Source: an uncultured Lachnospiraceae bacterium (lineage in GTDB: Bacteria > Bacillota > Clostridia > Lachnospirales > Lachnospiraceae). From it: a stretch of 64,000 bases of DNA. Location: positions 3,190 through 67,189 of the forward strand of contig CAJJYZ010000010.1 of NCBI GenBank assembly GCA_905197485.1, in the 5' to 3' direction. The notes below the pieces were generated by a model, which saw nothing but the letters and a program-made list of their open reading frames with translations, was not told the DNA's origin and made no database searches. A program made the translations under genes and the position numbers. Below are positions 1 to 8,109 of this stretch, piece after piece (the stretch's first letter is position 1; every line of letters begins with the position of its first letter).

Positions 1-8
1 TTTTCTTC

Positions 9-788
9 TTATTCTTCCATCTCTTTCGTAAATTCTACCATATTATGGCGATACCGTATCGGTAAATGTTGCCTTTGTAAATCTCTATTCTCCCGTTCTT
101 TCACAGAAATGGTCTCGCAAAATCCTTTCCAAAGTTTCTCAAAAACGCGTTCTTCTTCTGAAATGTACTTTGTTTTTTCCAGGTTCATCGTCTCGTCTAC
201 AAGAAGAATCCATTGCTTTCTTGCTTCATGGACGAGCGTCATCTTATGTGTTTCATCATATATAAGCCAGTTTTCCAACGGCAGCCGGTTTGCAAAATAA
301 TTCGCAATGCAGGTTAATACCTGGGATTTCGGATTTATCTTTGCAAACAGGATTCCATTTTCTAATTCCCTGAAACGCAGAAATTCTTTAAAAGAATGAG
401 CTTCGTTCCCCACGCTTCTGCTCAGTTCAAATACTTTCTGAACGTAAGGACTTTTCAGATGATGCATTATCTTATGGCTGTCCGGAATTTCTTTCGCTTC
501 CAACATCGTATTCAGCACCGCATCTCCCTTTTTCGAATCCGGAGATAAGATTGCCTGATACAAAGCCCCGTAAGCTTCATAACCCAGATGATTCCGAATC
601 AGACGTTCCACCGCAACCGCTTTTTTCTCATGCTCTTCCGTCTCTATATATTCACAAAATAATTCCTGCTCCACCATTCCCTTGATGGCAATTCCTACTT
701 CTCCGACTCTGGGTGTCAACTTCCACGCATCATAGATTCCAGAGTAAATCCCTGTGACCGTATCACCACATAAAAAGACTTTCTTCAC
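9..788 (-). CDS. DUF4130 DNA metabolism protein (TIGR03915-type)
   Basis: A 259-residue protein that I recognise as the family called 'probable DNA metabolism protein' (DUF4130 domain). It is almost always encoded next to a radical SAM protein, as here, and the pair is thought to modify or repair DNA; no reaction is established. Visible features are the N-terminal stretch MKKVFLCGDTVTGIYSGIYD and a C-terminal region with INPKSQVL and RLPLENWLIYDETH. The start is a GTG at 788 preceded by GGGAGGAG. It lies 38 bases downstream of the radical SAM gene in the same direction, so the two form an operon and should share the SOS-type promoter near 2225-2253. Confidence 0.85.
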   Translation of the reverse strand: MKKVFLCGDTVTGIYSGIYDAWKLTPRVGEVGIAIKGMVEQELFCEYIETEEHEKKAVAVERLIRNHLGYEAYGALYQAILSPDSKKGDAVLNTMLEAKEIPDSHKIMHHLKSPYVQKVFELSRSVGNEAHSFKEFLRFRELENGILFAKINPKSQVLTCIANYFANRLPLENWLIYDETHKMTLVHEARKQWILLVDETMNLEKTKYISEEERVFEKLWKGFCETISVKERENRDLQRQHLPIRYRHNMVEFTKEMEE

Positions 789-826
789 CTGTGTTCTCCT
801 CCCGGCATTCTTTTTTTACATATTTT

Positions 827-2185
827 CTATCCTACTATCCTGTCAATCGGCGCTTTCCCTTTCGCATCCCTTGTTGTAAACTGTTCCATCCGGAAGTTCA
901 CATCATCAAAAAGCGATAACTGCCGATACGTCATCTGTCCGATATGCGCCGGAAGCTTCTCTTTGACATCCAGAAGATTCCTCGTAATATAATCTTCCTC
1001 AATTTTCGTTGGGTACATCATTTTTCCATTACACGTAATAAAATAAAGCGCACGTTTTAACACGACCCCTATCTTTTTCAAATCTTCAAATCCTAAGACT
1101 GCCGTTCTTCTCGCTTTTACAATCCTTCCTGCCGATTTATAGCCTATTCCCGGCACGCGAAGAAGCGTCTCATACTCTGCCCGATTAATCTCTACCGGGA
1201 ATAATTCCAAATGCTTCAGCGCCCAATTACATTTTGGGTCCAACAGCACATTGAAGTTGGGGTTCTCCTCCGACAGCAATTCCTTCGCCTCGAACCCATA
1301 ATAACGCAACAGCCAGTCCGCCTGATACAACCGGTGTTCCCGAAGAAGCGGCGGCCCTTCTTCGCTCCGCGCCGGAAGGGCAGAGTCTTCATTCACATGG
1401 ATAAACGCGGAATAGAATACTCTCTTCAAATCAAATTTCTGATATAAGGATTCTGCTACCTGAATAATCTGGTAGTCCGTCTCCGGCGTCGCCCCGATAA
1501 TCATCTGGGTACTCTGTCCCGCCGGAACAAAGCGCGGCGCTTTCTTATACGCGACAATCTCCTGCTTATTTTCCTGCATCTTATTCTGTAGCAGTCGCAT
1601 GGGTGTCAGAATGTTCTTCCTGTTCTTATGCGGTGCAAGTATACGGAGGCTCTCCGCGGTAGGAAGTTCCAGATTCACACTCATCCTGTCTGCAAGGAAG
1701 CCCACTCTCTGAATCAGTTCCTCACTGGCTCCCGGAATCGCCTTCACATGGATATAACCTTGAAAGTGATGCTCAGTCCGCAACTTATACAACGTCGCAT
1801 AAATGAGTTCCATCGTATAATTCGGATTCTTCAAAATTCCGGAACTCAAGAACAATCCTTCGATATAATTTCTCCGATAGAACTCCATCGTCAATGTACA
1901 CACTTCATCCGGTGTAAAAGACGCGCGCGGGACATCGTTAGAAGAACGGTTGATACAATACTTACAATCATAGATACATTCGTTTGTAAAAAGAATCTTC
2001 AAAAGCGAGATACATCTGCCATCTGCCGAAAAACTATGACAGATTCCCGCTTTCTCGCAGTTTCCAACTCCTGTACCATCATTCCTTCTATCCACGCCGC
2101 TCGACGTGCACGCCACATCATATTTTGCTGCATCAGTTAAAATTGTTAGTTTTTCAAAGATTGACATCTGCTCTGCTATTCTCAT
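827..2185 (-). CDS. Putative DNA modification/repair radical SAM protein
   Basis: A 452-residue radical SAM enzyme (TIGR03916-type). The cluster-binding motif CIYDCKYC (CX3CX2C) near residue 68 binds the 4Fe-4S cluster that cleaves S-adenosylmethionine. Near residue 345 the stretch LRVPGIGYKSAGRIV is a helix-hairpin-helix DNA-binding element, which fits action on DNA. Family knowledge gives only a putative repair or base-modification role. The ATG at 2185 follows GAGGGACGGGAA. The DUF4130 partner follows 38 bases downstream. The promoter carries two LexA-like boxes (2237-2250, 2203-2216), so I infer DNA-damage induction, which supports a repair role. Confidence 0.9.
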   Translation of the reverse strand: MRIAEQMSIFEKLTILTDAAKYDVACTSSGVDRRNDGTGVGNCEKAGICHSFSADGRCISLLKILFTNECIYDCKYCINRSSNDVPRASFTPDEVCTLTMEFYRRNYIEGLFLSSGILKNPNYTMELIYATLYKLRTEHHFQGYIHVKAIPGASEELIQRVGFLADRMSVNLELPTAESLRILAPHKNRKNILTPMRLLQNKMQENKQEIVAYKKAPRFVPAGQSTQMIIGATPETDYQIIQVAESLYQKFDLKRVFYSAFIHVNEDSALPARSEEGPPLLREHRLYQADWLLRYYGFEAKELLSEENPNFNVLLDPKCNWALKHLELFPVEINRAEYETLLRVPGIGYKSAGRIVKARRTAVLGFEDLKKIGVVLKRALYFITCNGKMMYPTKIEEDYITRNLLDVKEKLPAHIGQMTYRQLSLFDDVNFRMEQFTTRDAKGKAPIDRIVG

Positions 2186-2202
2186 TTCCCGTCCCTCTTT
2201 TT

Positions 2203-2250
2203 CGAATGTATGTTTGTTTTTATCATTCTACCATATCGAACAGATGTTTG
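2203..2250 (-). promoter_or_regulatory. Two LexA (DinR)-type SOS boxes
   Basis: CGAACAGATGTTTG at 2237-2250 matches the Gram-positive SOS consensus CGAACRNRYGTTYG at every defined position. CGAATGTATGTTTG at 2203-2216 matches with one change (C to T in the first half-site). The first overlaps the -35/spacer and the second lies just after the expected transcription start, so a bound repressor would block the promoter. No lexA gene lies in the window. Confidence 0.7.
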
Positions 2251-2253
2251 CAA
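2225..2253 (-). promoter_or_regulatory. Sigma-A promoter of the radical SAM operon
   Basis: Reading the minus strand, TTGCAA (2253-2248), a 17-base spacer and TAGAAT (2230-2225) form a good vegetative promoter 40 bases before the start codon. The upstream LexA-like box covers the -35 and most of the spacer. Confidence 0.75.
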
Positions 2254-2307
2254 CCAGTATTTTAACAATTTGTCTCTTTCTTATAATCTAATCAAGGCGC
2301 ACCTAAA

Positions 2308-2341
2308 TAAAAGGTTCCGCAAACAAGCTGCAGAACCTTTT
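2308..2341 (-). terminator. Rho-independent terminator after the LysR gene
   Basis: On the minus strand GGTTCTGCA pairs with TGCGGAACC around a short loop, followed by TTTTATTT. It begins right at the LysR stop codon. Confidence 0.75.
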
Positions 2342-3220
2342 ATTTTCTTTCTTCCCTTATAAATGCAATAAATTCCTTCTCTCTCTTACTCAACGTATAG
2401 TTTTTCCGCGTAAGATAAGCCGAACACATGGTAATCTTAACATCTTCAAACGGCAGCAATCGAAAGTCTTTATCCCTCGGAGGATTCCGAAATGCCATCA
2501 CAGTCAGATATTCTCCGCTTCGAAGGGCATCATAAAAACTCCCCCTGTCTGATACCGTCAAAAACTCTGGATGATTCTTAATTCCCAAAATTTCCAAAAA
2601 CTTTCTTGCACTGACATCATTATATGTAATATACGGGTAATCATATAAGTTTACCGTTTTTAAACCTTTCATACAGGCAAGCGGATGCGTCTTATGAATC
2701 AAAACATAATTCTGCATAGGCGGTATCAGCTCCTGAAATGCCAAATCATACTCTTTTGCCATCTTTTCTTTTTCACGAAACGTCTCTTTCACAAAAAAGA
2801 TGATTCCAATATCACTCTCTCCGCCGCTCACAGATTCTATCACCTGTTTGTCATTCATTTCTTTAATCGTATCTGCAAACTTGTAATCAGATGCGTTATG
2901 AAACTCAAAAACAACTCCATCATCAAAGTCGAATAATAAGTAGAAATATTAAGCGGATGTTCCTCCGGATTTATCTGTATTTCCCGCATTTTCTTCAATT
3001 CCATAAGAATCACCTTCGCGCTCTTTAAAAATTCTTCTCCTTCTCTTGTCAGGGTAATCCCTGCTGCCGTCCGATTGAAGATATGATACCCCAGTTCTTC
3101 CTCCAGCCCTTTTATCATTCCGCTCAGATAAGGCTGGGACATGTAGAGATTCTGAGACGCCTTTCTGATAGACTTTGCTTTTGCCACTTCCACCGCATAC
3201 TCTATATGGTTAAAATTCAT
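2340..3220 (-). pseudogene. LysR-family transcriptional regulator, frameshifted
   Basis: Two reading frames together make one LysR regulator of about 293 residues. The first part (from 3220) has the winged helix-turn-helix: SIRKASQNLYMSQPYLSGMI, then LEEELGYHIFNR. The second part, ending at 2340, is the substrate-binding domain. The first frame stops at 2855 with an unrelated tail. Shifting frame near 2905-2912, at a run of five T on the minus strand, restores the continuous sequence FEFHNASDYKFADTIKEMND. One missing base explains it. The start at 3220 (MNFNHIEYAVEVAK) follows GGAAGGTG; an upstream in-frame ATG at 3262 is less likely. It is divergent from the DUF5058/M20 operon, which it probably regulated. 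A sequencing error is an alternative to a real mutation. Confidence 0.85.
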
Positions 3221-3360
3221 ATATTTCACCTTCCATATCACAGTTTTGTTATAACTAATCACCTATATCCTCTCATATTTTTCGGGATAACGCAATTCTT
3301 TTCTTTTATGATACGATGATTCTACCAAAAGGAACGGATATAAAGGAGGAAAAATTCAAC

Positions 3361-4092
3361 ATGAAAGATTATTTATCTATCGCAAACTCACCGGTTATGT
3401 TCCTCGTATGTGGAATCGTTATCCTCTACGTACTTGGACAGTCTTTGTTTTTCATGCGAAGAGCATGGAAACGAGGAAAAGAAATCGGAATGGACCCAAA
3501 AGTTATGAAAAGCACCATCACAGGAAGCGGACTTTTTTCGATTGTCCCGAGTATTCCAATACTCATTATTTTAGTCATGCTGATGTCCGTACTCGGAAAC
3601 TATTTCCCATGGCTCCGTCTTTCGGTCATCGGTTCCAGTTCTTATGAAAATGTAGCTGCCAATATTGCGGCGCGTTCATTTGGGCTTCTCTCTTATACCG
3701 ATGACGGATACACCGCTTCCATCTTCATCAGCACAATGTGGGCAATGTCCATCTGTATCCTGTACGAACCGTTGCTCGTCTTATTTGGACAAAAAAGCCT
3801 GGACAAAGGAATGAGTAAATTAAAAAGGAAGAAACCGGTTATCTATAACCTGTTAATCGACGGTATTTTTATCGCTATGATGGGTTGGTTCTGCGCTCCG
3901 TATCTGACATACTGGACAGAAAAACCAGAGCAAATCTTATCTCTCGTCGCTTTGGTGACAGGTGGAGGAGCAGCGCTTTTCTTAAACTGGCTTGCAAAAA
4001 AAACAAAAAAACACTTTTTAACAGAAATGTCATTCCCGGGCGGAATGCTAATCGGTATGCTTGGTTCCTATATCGCGAATTTATTCTTGTAA
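3361..4092 (+). CDS. DUF5058 family membrane protein
   Basis: A 243-residue integral membrane protein with about five to six hydrophobic segments (residues 10-30, 60-80, 115-145, 165-190, 200-220, 225-243). I recognise it as the DUF5058 family, a transporter-like family of unknown substrate often found next to M20 peptidases. The start at 3361 (MKDYLSIANSPVMF) follows AAAGGAGGAAAAATTC; an in-frame ATG at 3316 lies upstream of that site. The next gene starts 34 bases downstream, and an M20 amidohydrolase follows, so these three probably import and cleave one substrate, perhaps a small peptide or acylated amino acid. The divergent LysR gene is the likely regulator. Confidence 0.75.
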   Translation: MKDYLSIANSPVMFLVCGIVILYVLGQSLFFMRRAWKRGKEIGMDPKVMKSTITGSGLFSIVPSIPILIILVMLMSVLGNYFPWLRLSVIGSSSYENVAANIAARSFGLLSYTDDGYTASIFISTMWAMSICILYEPLLVLFGQKSLDKGMSKLKRKKPVIYNLLIDGIFIAMMGWFCAPYLTYWTEKPEQILSLVALVTGGGAALFLNWLAKKTKKHFLTEMSFPGGMLIGMLGSYIANLFL

Positions 4093-4126
4093 CTTACAAC
4101 CTATTTCTATCAGACTGGAGGAAAAT

Positions 4127-4837
4127 ATGAAAAAACAATCAGAACTTTCACAAGATATGTATACAAACAAGACCCACCGCATCGGAAAAATCAGCACGCT
4201 TATCGCTATTTTGCTGATACTCATGGTTCCCGCCGTCATCACTCTCGTCTACGGGAAGGATGTGGAAATCCAAATCTCCAACACAGTGAGCGCCATTATT
4301 ACACTGACTGCCATCTACGGTGTCGTGAGTATTGTAGAAGTTGTTTCATTCTCACCATTTTTAGGCTCTGCCGGAACTTACCTGTCATTTACCACAGGAA
4401 ATATTATGAACATGAAACTTCCGGCAGCCACCAATGCACTGCGCGTCAATAATGTGGAACGAGGAACCGATGAAGGAGAAGTCATCACGACGCTTGCCAT
4501 CGGCGCTTCCTCCATTGTCACAACCATCGTGCTCTTTCTTGGAATGTTATTCCTTGGGAATCTGCTTGTTCCTATCATCACAGGTCCTGAGCTTGCACCT
4601 GCTTTTGACAATGTAACCCCTGCTCTTACGGGTGCGCTTGCGGCTCCGTATTTCATGAAAAACAAGAAACTCAGCCTTCCGACCGTCATTGCCGGCTGCG
4701 CGCTTTACCTTATTTTAGGATACAACTTTATGTCCGCAAACTACAGCTATTTCATGCTTGGATTTATCGTAATCAGTTTCTTATGCTATCTTCTTTTCTA
4801 CAAAATCGGATTCATAAAAGAAGAACCAAAACAATAA
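4127..4837 (+). CDS. Multi-pass membrane protein, partner of the DUF5058 protein
   Basis: A 236-residue membrane protein that I cannot assign to a named family with confidence. It has a hydrophilic start, then about six hydrophobic segments. A conserved-looking stretch SFSPFLGSAGTYLSFTTGNI lies near residues 90-110 and GPELAPAFDNVTPALTGALA near 165-185, both rich in small residues as in transporter cores. The start at 4127 follows CTGGAGGAAAAT. It sits between the DUF5058 gene and the M20 amidohydrolase, so I infer that the two membrane proteins form one transporter whose substrate the amidohydrolase cleaves. Confidence 0.6.
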   Translation: MKKQSELSQDMYTNKTHRIGKISTLIAILLILMVPAVITLVYGKDVEIQISNTVSAIITLTAIYGVVSIVEVVSFSPFLGSAGTYLSFTTGNIMNMKLPAATNALRVNNVERGTDEGEVITTLAIGASSIVTTIVLFLGMLFLGNLLVPIITGPELAPAFDNVTPALTGALAAPYFMKNKKLSLPTVIAGCALYLILGYNFMSANYSYFMLGFIVISFLCYLLFYKIGFIKEEPKQ

Positions 4838-4916
4838 TTTTCACAGGAAAATAATTTTAGAAAGGTGTGTATCAGAATATGAATGAACAATTATTGCAAG
4901 AAGCAAAACATATCAT

Positions 4917-6056
4917 ATGGAGGAAGAACTTGTTTCATGGAGACACTCTCTTCATCAGATTCCGGAACTCGGACTGCATCTCCCTCAGACTACAGCATTT
5001 ATCAAAGAAAAATTGACAGAAATGGACATCGAATTTCAAGAATACGAAGAATGCTCCTGTATTACCGCCGTACTCGGCCAGGGCGGACATTGCTTTCTTC
5101 TGAGAAGCGATATGGATGCCCTTCCTATGCCGGAGGAATCCTGCGAAACTTTCGCCTCAAAGAACGGCTGTATGCATGCCTGCGGCCACGATTTACACGC
5201 TGCCATTCTCCTGGGCGCCGCAAAACTTCTGAAAATGCACGAAAAAGAACTGTGCGGCAAAGTCAAACTTTTATTTCAATCCGGAGAAGAAACCTTTGAA
5301 GGCGCAAAAACGGCTATAGACGCCGGAATCTTGGAGAAGCCTCATGTGGATGCTGCTTTTGCGATGCATGTTGCCTCTGTTTTGCCGACCGGAAGTATTA
5401 TTTACGGCTCCTACCCGATGGCGGCCGTATATGGATTCCGTATCACACTCACCGGAAAAGGAACTCATGGCTCCACACCACAGATGGGAATCGACCCGAT
5501 TAACACCGGCGTTCACGTTTATCTTGCCCTTCAGGAGCTGATTGCCCGGGAAGTTTCTCCTACAGAAGAGGCTGTGCTTACCATCGGACGATTCGATGCC
5601 GGAAAAGTATCCAACGTCATACCAGAACGGGCAATCTTGGAGGGAACCCTCCGCACCTTCAAACCGGAAGTTCGTGACATGCTAATCCGAAGGATTCAGG
5701 AAGTCACAGAATCTGTCGCAAAAACATATCGGACAGAACTGCATTTTGAAGTGTTAAGCGATGTTCCTCCTGTCACCTGTTATAAAACGCTCAACGAAGA
5801 AGTTCTTCATTCGATTGAAACTTTAGACAGCCGCCTCAATCTTCTCCCATACTATCATGTGATGGGTTCCGAAGATTTCGCCTTTATCTCCGAACGAGTT
5901 CCTTCTTCCTATTTCGGATTGGGGGCTGCTATCCAAGATAAATCCCAGTGGCTCGGTCAACATAATCCGAAGGTCCGCTTCACCGATGACTGTCTCGTAA
6001 CAGGCGCTGCGGTTTATGCGAAAGTGGCGATGAACTGGCTTTCTACCCATCAATAA
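4917..6056 (+). CDS. M20 family amidohydrolase/peptidase (start region doubtful)
   Basis: A 379-residue M20D metallo-amidohydrolase (N-acyl-amino-acid or aminobenzoyl-glutamate hydrolase type). Metal and catalytic motifs are visible: LLRSDMDALPM (61-71), HACGHDLH (87-94), the general-base pair in QSGEETFEGA (121-130) and GSEDFAFI near residue 315. The 4917 ATG has no good ribosome site, and the protein begins about 12 residues earlier than the family's usual WRRxxHxxPE position allows. A better start is ATG 4879 (MNEQLLQEAKHI, preceded by AAAGGTG), but it is one base out of frame with the rest. A one-base loss near 4910-4917 would explain this. A terminator follows at 6075. Confidence 0.85.
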   Translation: MEEELVSWRHSLHQIPELGLHLPQTTAFIKEKLTEMDIEFQEYEECSCITAVLGQGGHCFLLRSDMDALPMPEESCETFASKNGCMHACGHDLHAAILLGAAKLLKMHEKELCGKVKLLFQSGEETFEGAKTAIDAGILEKPHVDAAFAMHVASVLPTGSIIYGSYPMAAVYGFRITLTGKGTHGSTPQMGIDPINTGVHVYLALQELIAREVSPTEEAVLTIGRFDAGKVSNVIPERAILEGTLRTFKPEVRDMLIRRIQEVTESVAKTYRTELHFEVLSDVPPVTCYKTLNEEVLHSIETLDSRLNLLPYYHVMGSEDFAFISERVPSSYFGLGAAIQDKSQWLGQHNPKVRFTDDCLVTGAAVYAKVAMNWLSTHQ

Positions 6057-6074
6057 AATATCTCCCATGAAAAT

Positions 6075-6101
6075 GGACCGGAAGTTTTTCCGGTCCGTTT
6101 T
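6075..6101 (+). terminator. Terminator of the DUF5058/M20 operon
   Basis: GGACCGGAA (6075-6083) pairs perfectly with TTCCGGTCC (6088-6096) around a four-base loop, followed by GTTTTTC. Confidence 0.85.
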
Positions 6102-6124
6102 TCTGCCTATCTGACTTCCCATTC

Positions 6125-7528
6125 CTATGCAAGCATCGTGTTTTTCTCCGTCCATTTTCCCCGAAGAAGGCGGATAAGAAAAATAATTCCGCGGAATACG
6201 AGTTCCCCTGCCATTGCTGCCCACACGCCGAGAATCCCCATCTTGTGTGCAAATAACAATACGGAAAGAACCCGGACTCCCCACATACTGCAAAGATTCA
6301 ATAAGAACGGGCCTTTACTGTCTCCTGCTCCTCGAAGCGCGCCGATGACAACGATACTCACCGCAAAGAGCGGCTCCGAAAATGCGACGATTCGAAGCGC
6401 ATCCGTACTCAGCCGGATAACTTCTGTATCTGTCGTCAGAAAACCGGTTAACACAGGCGCTCCCACAAACATAAGAACCGCCATTCCCGTCACGAGAAGC
6501 GCGCCCAGAATCGTGGTGCTGTAGGCAAACCGCTTCGCCATATCTTTTCTCTGGGCGCCGATACTCTGTCCTACGAGCGCCGTTGCCGCCGACGCCACCC
6601 CATAAGCCGGAAGATAACAGATGCTCTCGGTCTGTACCGCCACATAATTCACCGCCACAGAGACTGCTCCCATTCCTGTTACGACCGCTGTCATGACAAT
6701 CTGCGCCATCGAGAGCGTCACACGCTCCAACGCTGCCGGCATGGACAGATTCACCGTATTTCTCATACAGGAACGCGTAAATCTCCACGTCTCATCCCCT
6801 TTCAGGCGAAGAGGCCCTCTCCGTTTCACAACAACCAGCAAAAGAAGCAGCGCTACGCAGGCTTGCGCCAATCCGGTTCCAAGAGCCGCTCCTTTTACGC
6901 CGAGTCCCGCCCCCGGAACGGTAATTCCGCCTAATTTCCTCGTCGGATAGATGAGGAAAAAGTTGAACACCACATCCAATATACACATTCCAACATTCAT
7001 AAGACTCGGCAGCAAAATATTCCCGCTGCAGCGAAGAATCGCCGAATACATCGATGCCCCCATGCTAAATGGAAGGAAAAATCCAACCGTACAAAAATAT
7101 GCCTTTGCATCTGCCTGTATGGATGCCTCTGCACCGAGCATCTTCGGAAGCACCTGACCGGCTCCAATCGACAAAACTGCCAGCAAAACGCCGAATGCAA
7201 TATTGAAAAGGATTGCCTGACACAGGACGTTTCGGCTTTCCTTTTCTTTCCCTGCGCCAAGATATTGCGCAATCTGTACGGAAAATCCAATACATACCGC
7301 CCCTGTAATCCCATTCAAAAGCCAAATACTGCTCGCTACCACGCCGATTGCCGCCGTCGCCTCATAGCCAAGACCTCCTACCATGGCAGTATCGATGTAG
7401 TTCATAAGCGTCATCACCAACTGCTCCAGAATTGCCGGAACCGAAAGCGCGATGACGAGCCGATACTGATTGCCCCGGGATATCTGCTCCCCGTTTCGCA
7501 TGGCAGTACTCATTTGTAACATATCCAT
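6125..7528 (-). CDS. MATE family efflux transporter
   Basis: A 467-residue protein with twelve predicted membrane segments and the internal two-fold repeat of the multidrug and toxic compound extrusion family (MatE domains about 25-185 and 250-415). The N-terminal stretch VIALSVPAILEQLVMTLMNY and the following DTAMVGGLG are typical. It should export organic cations or other toxic compounds using a Na+ or H+ gradient. A GAGAGGATAG ribosome site precedes the ATG at 7528. It is transcribed alone, divergently from the GntR/ABC operon. A second MATE gene lies at 15790-17184. Confidence 0.9.
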   Translation of the reverse strand: MDMLQMSTAMRNGEQISRGNQYRLVIALSVPAILEQLVMTLMNYIDTAMVGGLGYEATAAIGVVASSIWLLNGITGAVCIGFSVQIAQYLGAGKEKESRNVLCQAILFNIAFGVLLAVLSIGAGQVLPKMLGAEASIQADAKAYFCTVGFFLPFSMGASMYSAILRCSGNILLPSLMNVGMCILDVVFNFFLIYPTRKLGGITVPGAGLGVKGAALGTGLAQACVALLLLLVVVKRRGPLRLKGDETWRFTRSCMRNTVNLSMPAALERVTLSMAQIVMTAVVTGMGAVSVAVNYVAVQTESICYLPAYGVASAATALVGQSIGAQRKDMAKRFAYSTTILGALLVTGMAVLMFVGAPVLTGFLTTDTEVIRLSTDALRIVAFSEPLFAVSIVVIGALRGAGDSKGPFLLNLCSMWGVRVLSVLLFAHKMGILGVWAAMAGELVFRGIIFLIRLLRGKWTEKNTMLA

Positions 7529-7656
7529 TTTTCTCTATCCTCTCTTCCTTTCTCCTTTGTCTCTATGCCATTGTATCATATCCCTTGCTCCAATTCTATT
7601 CGATTCCGAAGAAATATATTGTCCATAAAAATTTTCAAAACTGTATATATTATACA

Positions 7657-7710
7657 TTGACAGTAGGTACGCTTTCGTATATACTGTACTTGTATAACAT
7701 ATACAGTATA
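7657..7710 (+). promoter_or_regulatory. Promoter with GntR (YtrA-type) operator
   Basis: TTGACA (7657-7662), 17 bases, TATACT (7680-7685) is a near-perfect sigma-A promoter. An inverted repeat, TATACTGTA (7680-7688) and TACAGTATA (7702-7710), covers the -10 and the start site. Its position suggests that the GntR protein encoded just downstream represses its own operon. Confidence 0.75.
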
Positions 7711-7731
7711 TGCATATTAAGGGGGAGATTT

Positions 7732-8109
7732 ATGGAAATCATTCTAACAAACACGAGTACAAAACCGATTTATGAACAAATCACTTCCCAGATAAAAGAA
7801 ATGATTCTGACAGGAGAGCTAAAGCCCGGAGACGCCATGCCGTCCATGAGAAAGCTTGCCAAGGACCTTCACGTCAGTGTCATCACGACACAGCGTGCCT
7901 ACGATGAGCTTGCAAAAGACGGATTCATCGTCACCGTTCCGGCGAAGGGCGCTTTCGTATCCGCAGAAAATCAGGACTTCATACGAGAAGAGAATTTGAG
8001 AAAAATCGAAGAATTACTGACAACGGCAAGCGAACTTGCCAGACAAAATGGATTATCTTTGGAGGAACTTCAAAGTACTCTCCAAATTATATTTACGGAG
8101 GAATCATAA
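7732..8109 (+). CDS. GntR family transcriptional regulator, YtrA subfamily
   Basis: A 125-residue repressor. Residues 10-75 are a GntR winged helix-turn-helix (KPIYEQITSQIKEMILTGEL, then MPSMRKLAKDLHVSVITTQR). The short C-terminal tail of about 50 residues is the two-helix dimerisation region of the YtrA group, with no large effector domain. YtrA proteins usually control adjacent ABC exporters and often respond to cell-wall antibiotics. The start at 7732 follows GGGGGAG. The stop codon overlaps the start of the ABC ATPase gene by one base (TAATG), so the two are translationally coupled. An operator lies over the promoter. Confidence 0.9.
   Translation: MEIILTNTSTKPIYEQITSQIKEMILTGELKPGDAMPSMRKLAKDLHVSVITTQRAYDELAKDGFIVTVPAKGAFVSAENQDFIREENLRKIEELLTTASELARQNGLSLEELQSTLQIIFTEES

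Noticed and set aside
4883..5299. 138-codon frame overlapping the start of the M20 gene
   Set aside because: Its codons are out of phase with the clear M20 motifs and it is rich in Arg/Ser as expected of a shadow frame.
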